Source: Flavobacterium cucumis (GTDB lineage: Bacteria > Bacteroidota > Bacteroidia > Flavobacteriales > Flavobacteriaceae). From it: a stretch of 64,000 nucleotides of DNA. The notes under the pieces are model-generated. The model was not told the origin of the DNA. It saw only the letters and a list, made by a program, of their open reading frames with translations, and searched no databases. Below are positions 15,894-23,974 of this stretch, one piece after another. Position 1 is the first letter of the stretch. Every line of letters starts with the position of its first letter. Position numbers and translations under genes: made by a program. The stretch is taken from NCBI RefSeq assembly GCF_900148835.1, contig NZ_FRYK01000002.1, positions 124,001 through 188,000 of the forward strand, written 5' to 3'.

Positions 15894-16919
15894 ATGTCCT
15901 TTACCAAAAAACAAAACCTTCTTTTCATCCTTTTGCTTGTCGCAATGGTGTTTTTGTTTTTGGTTAATATCAGTTTAGGTTCGGTTGCTATTCCTTTGAA
16001 AGAGGTTATTAACGGACTTTTCTCGCAAGAAATGAGTAAGGAAAGTTGGGAAATTATACTTTGGAATTTTCGCTTTCCAAAAGCTATAACCGCTATTTTA
16101 GTGGGAACCGGACTTTCAATAAGCGGGTTGTTAATGCAAACATTATTTCGAAATCCGTTGGCAGGACCATATGTTTTAGGTCTTAGTTCAGGTGCGAGTT
16201 TAGGAGTAGCGTTTATCATTTTAGGAACTGGATTTTTACCAACATTCATCTCTTCTATTTTTTTATCGAATTACGGATTGGTGGTAGCTTCGAGTTTAGG
16301 TAGTTTTTTAGTTTTGATGGCGGTTTTATTGGTTTCTCAAAAACTAAAAGACACCATGGCCATTTTGATTGTAGGATTGATGTTTGGCAGTTTTACAAGT
16401 GCTATAGTTTCGGTGTTATCCTATTTTTCTTCGGCTGAAAAATTGCAAAAATTCACTTTTTGGTCGATGGGAAGTATTTCGAATTTATCTTGGAATGAAA
16501 TTTTGCTTTTATCTGTTTTTGTTCTCGTTGGAATAGGAATTAGTTTCATGGTCATCAAGCCTTTGAACGCTTTACTTTTAGGAGAAAAATACGCCCAAAG
16601 TATCGGAATCAACTATAAGAAAACACGCTTTTTAATAATCATAGCTACAAGTATTTTAGCTGGAAGTATCACTGCTTTCGCTGGCCCAATTGCTTTCATA
16701 GGTTTGGCAGTACCCCACATGGCAAAATTATTATTTCAAACCAGTAATCATTTAGTGTTGTTTTGGAGTACGCTGTTACTAGGCGCTATTGTCATGTTGT
16801 GCTGCGATACAATTGCACAAGTTCCAGAAAATGATATTACTTTACCAATTAACGCGATAACATCAGTAATAGGAGCACCAGTAGTGATTTGGTTGTTAGT
16901 TAAAAAGAAACGTTTTTAG
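15894..16919 (+). CDS. btuC: FecCD/BtuC-type ABC transporter permease
   Basis: 341 residues, about nine or ten hydrophobic helices, usual for BtuC. Diagnostic motifs: FRFPKAITAILVGTGLSISGLLMQTLFRNPLAGPYVLGLSSGASLG (about 54-100), LLLGEKYAQSIGI (the coupling-helix region, about 226-238) and GPIAFIGLAVPHMAKLL (about 264-280). It forms the inner-membrane channel with the ATPase encoded 630 bp downstream. Specificity for cobalamin is inferred from the locus; haem or siderophore transporters share this fold. Confidence 0.88.
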   Translation: MSFTKKQNLLFILLLVAMVFLFLVNISLGSVAIPLKEVINGLFSQEMSKESWEIILWNFRFPKAITAILVGTGLSISGLLMQTLFRNPLAGPYVLGLSSGASLGVAFIILGTGFLPTFISSIFLSNYGLVVASSLGSFLVLMAVLLVSQKLKDTMAILIVGLMFGSFTSAIVSVLSYFSSAEKLQKFTFWSMGSISNLSWNEILLLSVFVLVGIGISFMVIKPLNALLLGEKYAQSIGINYKKTRFLIIIATSILAGSITAFAGPIAFIGLAVPHMAKLLFQTSNHLVLFWSTLLLGAIVMLCCDTIAQVPENDITLPINAITSVIGAPVVIWLLVKKKRF

Positions 16920-16941
16920 TTAAAACTTAAAATAAGATAAA

Positions 16942-17043
16942 ACCACATAGAAACATAGGTTTATTATTTTTAAGAAATACATAGAAAACTAGTTTTTTAT
17001 CATAGAGTAAATGAAATAATATCAATCTATGTTTCTATGTGGT
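16942..17043. repeat. CATAG palindromic element, copy C
   Basis: Outer arms ACCACATAGAAACATAG (16942-16958) and CTATGTTTCTATGTGGT (17027-17043) are perfect 17-bp inverted repeats. The interior read on the other strand contains the TTTCATTT...CTATG core of copies A and B, so this copy is in the opposite orientation and shorter (102 bp). Confidence 0.75.
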
Positions 17044-17057
17044 AAATTTAAAAAAAT

Positions 17058-17467
17058 ATGACACAGAAATATTTAGATGAACTGACATTAATGTTATTGG
17101 AGCTGCAATAGAAGTGCATAAAAACATGGGAAGTGGATTATTGGAAAGTGTTTACCAACAGTGTATGATTGAGGAATTAACCAATAGAAATATAAATTTT
17201 GCTTCCGAATTTAAAATTCCTGTTGTTTATAAAGAAAAAGAACTTGATATTGAATTTCGTTGTGATTTATTCATAGAAAATTGTTTAATAGTTGAATTGA
17301 AATCAGTTTCTGAAATAAAACCAATTCATGATGCTCAAGTTTTGAATTATATGAACTTATTAAAGGTTCCGAAGGGAATTATAATCAACTTTAATTGTTT
17401 CAATATTTTCAGAGAAGGTCAAAAAACATTTGTAAACGAGTACTTCAAAAAATTAGAAAAAGAATAA
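17058..17467 (+). pseudogene. GxxExxY protein, frameshifted near its 5' end
   Basis: The natural family start is visible at 17058 (MTQKYLDELT) but runs into a stop at 17109. The rest of the domain is in another frame: NVIGAAIEVHKNMGSGLLESVY, with the signature G-x-x-E-x-x-Y. Loss of one base near 17088 explains both. A shorter product could start at the ATG at 17114 (117 residues). The C-terminal part RCDLFIENCLIVELKSV has the Asp...Glu-x-Lys spacing of PD-(D/E)XK nucleases, with which the family is often compared. It lies between direct repeats of the CATAG arm and interrupts the B12 transporter operon. Confidence 0.75.
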
Positions 17468-17509
17468 AACTATGCAAAACTTTAGTTTTTAAACAAAACT
17501 CAAAAAAAA

Positions 17510-17526
17510 CTATGTTTCTATGTGGT
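17510..17526. repeat. Solitary CATAG arm after the GxxExxY gene
   Basis: CTATGTTTCTATGTGGT here is identical to the right arm of copy C (17027-17043), and the next three bases (AAA) also match. The GxxExxY gene is therefore bracketed by 20-bp direct repeats, with no left arm in the second copy. Confidence 0.7.
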
Positions 17527-17549
17527 AAAACCTATTTTTGTATTTCATA

Positions 17550-18335
17550 ATGACCCAACAAAATTTCACCATACAAACTCATAATCTTTCGATTGGCTAC
17601 AAGTCAAAATCGGAAATGATTACCATTGCTCAAAACATCAATCTAAATTTAGAAAAAGGCAAATTAATCGCATTAATTGGTGAAAACGGAATTGGAAAAT
17701 CTACTTTATTAAAAACAATAACCGGAATTATCCCACCATTATTTGGCAAAATTACTTTACTAAACAAATCGCTTCAAAGTTACAAACCTCTTGATTTAGC
17801 AAAAGAATTAAGTATTGTTTTGACTGAAAAATTACCTCCAAGCAACTTAACTGTTTACGAGATCATCGCTTTAGGAAGACAACCCTATACCAATTGGTTA
17901 GGCACTTTAACTGACGAAGATAAAATCAAAATTGAAGAAGCAATTGCTTTAACCGAAATCCAACATTTGGTTCATAAAAAACATGATGAAATTAGTGATG
18001 GTCAGTTGCAAATTGCTTTGATTGCACGTGCTTTAGCGCAAGACACTTCGATTATTATTTTAGACGAACCCACCACGCATTTAGACTTGGTTCACAAGGC
18101 GACTTTATTGAAATTGTTGCAAAAACTCACGCATGAAACGGGCAAAATCATCCTCTACTCTACACATGATATTGATTTAGCCATTCAAATGGCAGATGAA
18201 CTAATTGTGTTCACACCTAATCAAATTGTGCAAGACCAACCTTGTAACTTAATTCAAACAGGTATCTTTAATACGTTATTTGATACCGAACATCTAACTT
18301 TTGATGCTTCGATTGGTAAGTTTAAAATCAAATAA
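17550..18335 (+). CDS. btuD: ABC transporter ATP-binding protein (BtuD-like)
   Basis: 261 residues from ATG 17550. A TTG start 12 bases upstream is less likely because it overlaps a perfect -7 box TATTTTTG (17533-17540). Walker A GENGIGKST, Q-loop region VLTEKLPPSNLTVYEIIALGRQPYT, signature ISDGQLQ (the usual SGGQ is SDGQ, as in BtuD/FecE relatives), Walker B IIILDEPTTHLD and the switch His in YSTHD are all present. It energises the BtuC-type permease. The GxxExxY/CATAG material separates it from btuC, and the -7 box suggests it now has its own promoter. Confidence 0.88.
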   Translation: MTQQNFTIQTHNLSIGYKSKSEMITIAQNINLNLEKGKLIALIGENGIGKSTLLKTITGIIPPLFGKITLLNKSLQSYKPLDLAKELSIVLTEKLPPSNLTVYEIIALGRQPYTNWLGTLTDEDKIKIEEAIALTEIQHLVHKKHDEISDGQLQIALIARALAQDTSIIILDEPTTHLDLVHKATLLKLLQKLTHETGKIILYSTHDIDLAIQMADELIVFTPNQIVQDQPCNLIQTGIFNTLFDTEHLTFDASIGKFKIK

Positions 18336-18405
18336 TTTATCCTAATTTTACCTTTTGTTTAACGTTTCAAATTTTCAATTTTCATAATTTTACATAAAAA
18401 AAGTT

Positions 18406-19164
18406 ATGAAGTACCTTTATTTAACCTTAATCCTAGCTAGTATGAATAGCTTCGGACAATTAGTAAAAGTAGATTACGCAGATGGTAATCAAAAATTAGA
18501 AGGCTTTTTTGCCAAAGCACAAAAAGCAAATCCAAAAAAAGCAGGTGTTATCGTTTTACCAGCGTGGATGGGTGTTGACGCTCATGCTAAAGAATCAGCA
18601 GAAGCTTTAGCTAAATTAGGCTATCATGCTTTAGTAGCTGATATATATGGTGTTGGAAACAACCCAAAAAATACAGGTGAAGCTGGAAAAAATGCAGGCT
18701 TCTACAAAAACAATCCTGCAGAATATCAAAAAAGAATTCAATTGGCGATTGACCAACTAGTAAAAGCGGGTGCCGATAAAGATCAAATTGCAGTAATTGG
18801 TTATTGTTTTGGTGGAACGGGTGCTATCGAAGCCGCTCGTGGCAACTTAAATGTAAAAGGAGTAGTTTCATTTCATGGCGGTTTAGGAAAAGCGGCAAAC
18901 AGTCCAACTAATGAAATTAAAACCAAAGTTTTAGTGTTACATGGTGCGGATGATCCTTATGTTCCTGCAAAAGAAATTGAAGCCTTCCAAAACGAAATGA
19001 GAACTTCAAAAGCCGATTGGCAAATGATTTATTATGCAAATTCAGTTCATGCCTTTACACACAAAGATGCTGGAAGCGATAACAGCAAAGGCGCTGCTTA
19101 CAATGAATTAGCCGATAAAAGAAGTTGGGAAGCGATGAAAACGTTTTTTATGGAGATTTTTTAA
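18406..19164 (+). CDS. Dienelactone hydrolase family protein
   Basis: 252 residues. A secretion-type N-terminus (MKYLYLTLILASMNSFGQ) precedes an alpha/beta hydrolase fold. The DLH nucleophile elbow VIGYCFGGTG carries the catalytic Cys. The acid lies in LHGADDPYVPAKE and the His in SVHAFTHKDAG. Substrates of secreted homologues are not established; carboxylester or lactone hydrolysis is expected. Standalone gene. Confidence 0.88.
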   Translation: MKYLYLTLILASMNSFGQLVKVDYADGNQKLEGFFAKAQKANPKKAGVIVLPAWMGVDAHAKESAEALAKLGYHALVADIYGVGNNPKNTGEAGKNAGFYKNNPAEYQKRIQLAIDQLVKAGADKDQIAVIGYCFGGTGAIEAARGNLNVKGVVSFHGGLGKAANSPTNEIKTKVLVLHGADDPYVPAKEIEAFQNEMRTSKADWQMIYYANSVHAFTHKDAGSDNSKGAAYNELADKRSWEAMKTFFMEIF

Positions 19165-19182
19165 CATCCTAATAATCATCAA

Positions 19183-19656
19183 TTGAAAAAAATAATTTTA
19201 AGAATCATAATATTTCTTGTTGGAGTAGGAATAGCTTTTCTTACGGAATCTTTTTTTCGTGGTTTCATTCAAGATGTTTTTCAAATATCAACCTCTGATA
19301 AAATTCAATTCATTGGAAAGAACATTTATTTTATTCCAAATATTATTTTTTTACCAATTTTGGGATTAAGTATAGTAACATTATCAATTGAAAATTCAAA
19401 TAAAAATAATTTTCAAATTTTTATAAACATACTCAGAAGTTTATTACTATTTTTTATTTCAATTATTCTAATATCTGCTGTTGATGCAAAATTAAAAGTT
19501 ATTGAATGCACAGCTTGTATTGATGGAATTAGAAAATTAAATTGGAATGATATAAACTATGGGATAATTTTAGGAAGTAGTATATTAATTTCAATTATTC
19601 CAAGCTTAATTAAGATTAAAAAAACAAACTCAAAAAAAAGGAATCTGATTTTTTAA
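19183..19656 (+). CDS. Hypothetical membrane protein
   Basis: 157 residues from a TTG start (MKKIILRIIIFLVGVGIAF). Four hydrophobic segments at about 4-22, 48-68, 82-103 and 128-145 indicate a polytopic inner-membrane protein. Two Cys lie in VIECTACIDG (about 108-117). The tail is very basic (KIKKTNSKKRN). The codon composition is more AT-rich than its neighbours. No family recognised. Confidence 0.6.
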   Translation: MKKIILRIIIFLVGVGIAFLTESFFRGFIQDVFQISTSDKIQFIGKNIYFIPNIIFLPILGLSIVTLSIENSNKNNFQIFINILRSLLLFFISIILISAVDAKLKVIECTACIDGIRKLNWNDINYGIILGSSILISIIPSLIKIKKTNSKKRNLIF

Positions 19657-19680
19657 TCTTTTATTAATCCAAAAAAACAG

Positions 19681-19720
19681 AAAACAGTTATTTCTCTTGA
19701 AATAGCTGTTTTTTTTTTAT
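19681..19720 (+). terminator. Terminator of the membrane-protein gene
   Basis: AAAACAGTTATTTC / GAAATAGCTGTTTT, one G-U wobble, 4-base loop, followed by a long T-run on the + strand. It lies at the convergent junction with the pseudouridine synthase gene, whose stop overlaps its end. Confidence 0.8.
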
Positions 19721-20283
19721 ACATCAAAACCACTAACTTTTAAAACTTCACCCGCTTTTAAATCATTTAAGTGAATGTTTCCTACACGCACACGAACCAG
19801 CCGCAATGTAGGAAAACCAACCGCTGATGACATTTTTCGTACTTGACGAAATTTACCTTCGGTTAAAGTTATCGAAACCCAAGACGTTGGTCCGTGACGT
19901 TCATCGCGAATCTTTTTGCCACGTTCGCCTAAATTGGGAATGGATTCTAATTGAAAAGCTTTGCACTTTTTGGTTTTGTATTTTTTGCCGTGTAAGCCGA
20001 TTTCGACTCCGTTTCGTAATTGTTCAACGGCTTCCTCAGTAATTAAACCATCGACTTGCGCGTAATATTCTTTTTCTACTTTTTTGCTTCGGACAATTTC
20101 GCTCATCATGCCATCGGTGGTTAACAAAAGTAAGCCTTCTGAATCTTCGTCTAAACGACCAATTGCCATGGTGTTTTCGGGAAAATCATATAATTCGCCC
20201 AACAACTTTTTCTTGCGTTTTAATTGGTAAATAAACTGCGATAGATAACCGTAAGGCTTGTGAATAAGAAAGTGATGATGCAT
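19717..20283 (-). CDS. RsuA/RluE-family rRNA pseudouridine synthase
   Basis: 188 residues from the ATG at 20283 (MHHHFLIHKPYGYLSQF). An in-frame extension to 20535 reads through a terminator hairpin and has no family similarity, so it is rejected. The catalytic Asp is in AIGRLDEDSEGLLLLTTDG, the family motif GRLDxxTxGL. The later KFRQVRKMSSAVGFPTLRLVRVRVG block is the RsuA-type C-terminal signature. There is no N-terminal S4 domain, as in RluE-type enzymes, which modify 23S rRNA. The exact target uridine is not determinable. Confidence 0.88.
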   Translation of the reverse strand: MHHHFLIHKPYGYLSQFIYQLKRKKKLLGELYDFPENTMAIGRLDEDSEGLLLLTTDGMMSEIVRSKKVEKEYYAQVDGLITEEAVEQLRNGVEIGLHGKKYKTKKCKAFQLESIPNLGERGKKIRDERHGPTSWVSITLTEGKFRQVRKMSSAVGFPTLRLVRVRVGNIHLNDLKAGEVLKVSGFDV

Positions 20284-20332
20284 GTAGAAATTCCATTTTA
20301 AGTGTGGCGAAGATAGTAAAAACTGTTGGAGT

Positions 20333-20368
20333 GAAACAAAAAATAAGGAGGCCTTGTTTAAGACCTCC
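20333..20368 (-). terminator. Minus-strand terminator without an obvious gene upstream
   Basis: On the minus strand GGAGGTCTT (20368-20360) pairs with AAGGCCTCC (20355-20347) around AAAC, one G-U/C mismatch, and runs into TTATTTTTTG. It lies about 64 bases upstream of the pseudouridine synthase start. It either ends a short RNA from 20370-20640 or acts as an attenuator. Confidence 0.6.
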
Positions 20369-20684
20369 CTGTGTCGATTTTGATTAATTACGTTTTTCTG
20401 ATCTACTATAACTTGAGAGGAATAAACGACTGAATATCTTTTTAGATATATAACTAACGATATATTCAATAACGAATCAAAATCACATAGTAAATGTATA
20501 AAATACTTCAATACAAATAATTGATTTTTAAACATTTAACATATAATTATCATTAATATTCGACGAACGAATCATTACATCGACGAACTTGTATTGATTA
20601 AAATTTCGAAGAGTTTTTAGTAGCTAACATATCATTAAATTTTATTTTTTGCTACATTTACACTATAAAATAAAATCAACAACC
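20369..20684. promoter_or_regulatory. Gene-free spacer with TCGACGAAC direct repeats
   Basis: No supported ORF on either strand. TCGACGAAC occurs at 20560-20568 and 20580-20588, a 20-bp period, and the first copy sits in the near-palindrome TTCGACGAA. This is the type of layout seen for two-component or LytTR-type regulator sites, but the regulator is unknown. A weak -7 (TACATTTA, 20653-20660) precedes rmuC. Confidence 0.4.
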
Positions 20685-22070
20685 ATGTCACAAACACTTT
20701 TAGTACTTGCCGCATTTATTATTGCTTTAGGAATTGGAATTTTAATTGGGAAAATAGTATTTTCTGCCAAATCGCAATCCGAAAAATCAGGTTTAGAAGA
20801 ACGTATTAACGGACTTTTAAACCAAATCGAGCAACTGAAAATTCAGTTTCAAACCGAGCTAAATCAGTTTGAAAAATCGCTTGCCCAACTTTCAATTGAG
20901 AAAGAAAACCTGCAAAAAGAAAAGGAATCATTAGCGATTCATTTAGCAAAAAAAGAAAATGATTTTGACAATCTTTGGGAACGTAACAAGGAGCAAAAGC
21001 AAGAGGTAGAACAACTTCAAGAAAAATTTACCAAAGAATTTGAAAACTTAGCTAATAAAATTCTGGAAGAGAAAACCGTAAAATTCACCGAGCAAAACAA
21101 GGAGAATTTAAAAAATATTTTGTCGCCTTTACAAGACAAAATCCAACTCTTCGAAAAGAAAGTCGAAGACACGCACAAAGAAAGTATTGATTATCATGCC
21201 GCGTTACGCCAACAAATTTTGGGGCTTCGCGAAATGAACGAACAAATGAGTAAAGAAACCATCAATTTAACCAAAGCTTTAAAAGGCGACAGCAAAATGC
21301 AAGGAAATTGGGGAGAATTGGTCTTAGAACGCGTTTTAGAAAAATCGGGCTTAGAGAAAGATAGAGAATATTTTGTGCAACAAAGTCACGTTACTGAAGA
21401 CGGCAATCGTGTATTCCCCGATGTCATCATCAATCTTCCGGATGGCAAAAAAATGATTATCGATTCGAAAGTTACTTTAACCGCTTACGAGCGTTACATT
21501 AACGAAGAAGATTTAGAAGTAAAAAATCAGTATTTAAAAGAGCATATTGTTTCGATAAATCGCCATGTGGAGCAATTGGGGAGTAAAAATTACCACGATT
21601 TGTACCATATGGAAAGTCCAGATTTTGTGTTGTTGTTCATTCCGATCGAATCCGCTTTTGCTGTGGCTTTAAATGAAGATACGAGTTTGTATAACAAAGC
21701 TTTCGAGAAAAATATTGTGATTGTTACACCTTCTACGCTTTTGGCAACTTTACGTACGATTGATAGTATGTGGACGAATCAAAAACAACAAGAAAATGCG
21801 ATTGAAATTGCACGTCAAGCAGGAGCTTTATATGATAAATTCGAAGGTTTTGTTTCTGATTTGATTAAAATTGGGAAGAAAATGGACGAAGCTAAAATTG
21901 AATACGGCAACGCTATGAATAAATTAGTTGACGGAAAAGGAAATCTTATCACTAGTGTTGAAAAATTGAAAAAAATGGGAGCTAAAGCCAAAAAAGCACT
22001 TCCAGAAGCCGTTTTAAAAAGAGCAGAAAACGAAGAAAATAAAGTAATCGAAGAAAAAAACAACATATGA
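20685..22070 (+). CDS. rmuC: DNA recombination protein RmuC
   Basis: 461 residues from ATG 20685; an upstream TTG-type start at 20649 would add an unconserved stretch. One N-terminal membrane helix (LLVLAAFIIALGIGILIGKI) precedes a long coiled coil (about 35-140). The RmuC nuclease-like domain follows: MQGNWGELVLERVLEKSGL, VFPDVIINLPDGKKMIIDSKVTL (a PD-(D/E)XK-like core) and FVLLFIPIESAFA. RmuC limits recombination at inverted repeats in E. coli. Overlaps the next gene by four bases. Confidence 0.92.
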   Translation: MSQTLLVLAAFIIALGIGILIGKIVFSAKSQSEKSGLEERINGLLNQIEQLKIQFQTELNQFEKSLAQLSIEKENLQKEKESLAIHLAKKENDFDNLWERNKEQKQEVEQLQEKFTKEFENLANKILEEKTVKFTEQNKENLKNILSPLQDKIQLFEKKVEDTHKESIDYHAALRQQILGLREMNEQMSKETINLTKALKGDSKMQGNWGELVLERVLEKSGLEKDREYFVQQSHVTEDGNRVFPDVIINLPDGKKMIIDSKVTLTAYERYINEEDLEVKNQYLKEHIVSINRHVEQLGSKNYHDLYHMESPDFVLLFIPIESAFAVALNEDTSLYNKAFEKNIVIVTPSTLLATLRTIDSMWTNQKQQENAIEIARQAGALYDKFEGFVSDLIKIGKKMDEAKIEYGNAMNKLVDGKGNLITSVEKLKKMGAKAKKALPEAVLKRAENEENKVIEEKNNI

Positions 22071-22444
22071 ATACGTTAAGAAAAATTTTTATCTACTTAC
22101 TTCTAACCGTTAGCTTAGGTCTTGTAGGTTATACTTTGTTCATTTATAATTTCACCTTAAGTGACGGAGTTAGAAGCGGAATATTATCCAAGTTTAGCCA
22201 CAAAGGGGTTCTATTCAAAACTTGGGAAGGGGAATTGAATGAAGGATTTGGAGCAACACGATTTTTTCCATTTTCTGTAGAAGATAATGAAACAAAAGTG
22301 ATTGAGGATTTAAAGAAATATCAAGGTCAGTATGTTAAATTAGAATATAAAGAAAGAATAAAAACATTGCCTTGGTGGGGTGACACACATTACTTCATAA
22401 CTAAAGTTACTTTAGAAAAATCACCTTATTCTGGAAATAAATAG
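22067..22444 (+). CDS. Conserved membrane-anchored protein of unknown function
   Basis: 125 residues. One N-terminal transmembrane helix (IFIYLLLTVSLGLVGYTLFIY) is followed by a conserved extracytoplasmic domain: LSDGVRSGILSKFSHKGVLFKTWEGEL...FSVEDNETKVIEDLKKYQGQYVKLEYKE. Such proteins are frequent in Bacteroidetes and have sometimes been mislabelled as 6-phosphogluconate dehydrogenase, which this cannot be because it lacks a Rossmann domain. Its ATG overlaps the rmuC stop (ATGA), so the two are translationally coupled. Confidence 0.8.
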   Translation: MNTLRKIFIYLLLTVSLGLVGYTLFIYNFTLSDGVRSGILSKFSHKGVLFKTWEGELNEGFGATRFFPFSVEDNETKVIEDLKKYQGQYVKLEYKERIKTLPWWGDTHYFITKVTLEKSPYSGNK

Positions 22445-22455
22445 AATAAATTGTT

Positions 22456-22502
22456 AAAAATAGTTATATATTTGAAATATTTTTAAAAATATAACTATTT
22501 TT
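22456..22502 (+). promoter_or_regulatory. Perfect inverted repeat around a -7 box
   Basis: AAAAATAGTTATAT (22456-22469) and ATATAACTATTTTT (22489-22502) are perfect 14-bp arms. A consensus -7 TATATTTG (22467-22474) overlaps the left arm. It ends 14 bases before the delta-60 gene's ATG, so it may act as an operator or as an RNA stem at the start of the message. Confidence 0.45.
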
Positions 22503-22516
22503 AATACTTTAAAACA

Positions 22517-23938
22517 ATGAAAAAACACTACTCTACTACATTGTTATTCATTTTATTAGGACTAGGAATTGCACATTCACAATCGGGTGGATTGGATGCA
22601 TCCTTTGATCCTGGAATAGGTGCTAATGCTGCAATTAATGCAGTTACCATTCAAGATGACGGAAAAATTATTATTGGGGGCGATTTTACCAATTTTAACT
22701 CACAAGCTAAAAACAGATTTATAAGATTAAATGCGGATGGTAGTTTAGACGATACATTTGTGACGGGTAACGGTATCACTAGTACAATATCTTTTTTCCC
22801 AACTGTAAGAGCTATGGCTATCGATTCCAATGGAAAAATAATAGTTGTTGGCGATTTTAATCGTTATAACAATGTACAACGCAATAATATTTTAAGACTT
22901 AATGATGATGGTACTTTAGATACTACCATTTTTAATGCTTCCAATTTAGGATCAAATACTCCTATACTGGCATTAGCCATTCAATCGGATGGTAAAATAA
23001 TTGTAGCTGGAGGCTTTACATCTTTCAATAACACGCCTGTTAATAGAATAGTACGATTAAATACAGATGGCACAATCGATTCAAGTTTTAACATTGGCTC
23101 TGGTGTAAATAATCCCATTCATACTGTGAGTATACAAGCTGATGATAAAATTATTTTAGGTGGAGATTTTACCAATTTTAATGGCACATTAGTAAATAGA
23201 TTGGTTAGATTGAATACGGATGGAACATTAGACAGCTCTTTTAATATAGGGAGTGGTGCAAATAATTCGATAAGAAGTTCAAAAATTCAATCGGATGGAA
23301 AAATTTTATTGGGTGGCCTTTTTACAACTTTCAATACAGCTGACAGGAAATATTTAGCGCGTCTGAATACAGATGGCACTGTAGACAGTACATTTGACAT
23401 ACAATTAGGCGCTAATAATTTGGTTGGAAGCATCGCCATTCAATTCAATGATAAAATTGTGATTGGTGGAAACTATAGCTTATTCAATAGCGTCACGATG
23501 AATAGAATTGCAAGACTAAACAACGATGGGCTAATAGACACTTCATTTAATAGTGGAACAGCCGCTAATAATAATGTGAATGCTATTGCTATTCAAGAAG
23601 ATGGAAACATTATCATTGCGGGTAGCTTTACAACTTATAATGGCACAACTAGAAACAGAATTGCCAGAATTTTTGGAGACGAACCCTTAAACTCTTCTGA
23701 TTTTACTAAAAATCCATTCTTTATTTATCCTAATCCTTCCAATGATAAAATTACCTTACAAGCTAACGGCAATGTTATTGAATCAATCAAAATATATGAC
23801 ACGACAGGAAAATTAATTTTTCACAAATCAAATCCTGACAATTACACTTTTGATGTTGCTAATTTTGACCAAGGCATCTATTTTTTCACGATTGAAAATG
23901 AATTAGGTACTTTCACTCAAAAATTCATGAAAAACTAA
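22517..23938 (+). CDS. Delta-60 repeat protein with type IX secretion sorting domain
   Basis: 473 residues. The signal peptide (MKKHYSTTLLFILLGLGIAHSQ) is followed by about seven tandem delta-60 repeats of roughly 50 residues. Each pairs an IQxDGKIIIGGDF element with an RLNxDGTxDxxF element, predicted to form a beta-propeller-like array. The last 75 residues (from FFIYPNPSNDKI, with GKLI and the final FTQKFMKN) are a type A sorting domain, directing export by PorSS/type IX and surface attachment or release. Ligand unknown. Internal repeats are also similar at DNA level. Confidence 0.9.
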   Translation: MKKHYSTTLLFILLGLGIAHSQSGGLDASFDPGIGANAAINAVTIQDDGKIIIGGDFTNFNSQAKNRFIRLNADGSLDDTFVTGNGITSTISFFPTVRAMAIDSNGKIIVVGDFNRYNNVQRNNILRLNDDGTLDTTIFNASNLGSNTPILALAIQSDGKIIVAGGFTSFNNTPVNRIVRLNTDGTIDSSFNIGSGVNNPIHTVSIQADDKIILGGDFTNFNGTLVNRLVRLNTDGTLDSSFNIGSGANNSIRSSKIQSDGKILLGGLFTTFNTADRKYLARLNTDGTVDSTFDIQLGANNLVGSIAIQFNDKIVIGGNYSLFNSVTMNRIARLNNDGLIDTSFNSGTAANNNVNAIAIQEDGNIIIAGSFTTYNGTTRNRIARIFGDEPLNSSDFTKNPFFIYPNPSNDKITLQANGNVIESIKIYDTTGKLIFHKSNPDNYTFDVANFDQGIYFFTIENELGTFTQKFMKN

Positions 23939-23974
23939 TATTATGATAAGGTTTACACTTTAAAATTAGGCTTA

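Noticed and set aside
17538..17549. TTG start for the BtuD-like ATPase
   Set aside because: It overlaps a perfect -7 box and adds four unconserved residues; ATG at 17550 is preferred.
20284..20535. N-terminal extension of the pseudouridine synthase by 84 codons
   Set aside because: It reads through a clear minus-strand terminator and has no similarity to the family; the conserved start is the ATG at 20283.
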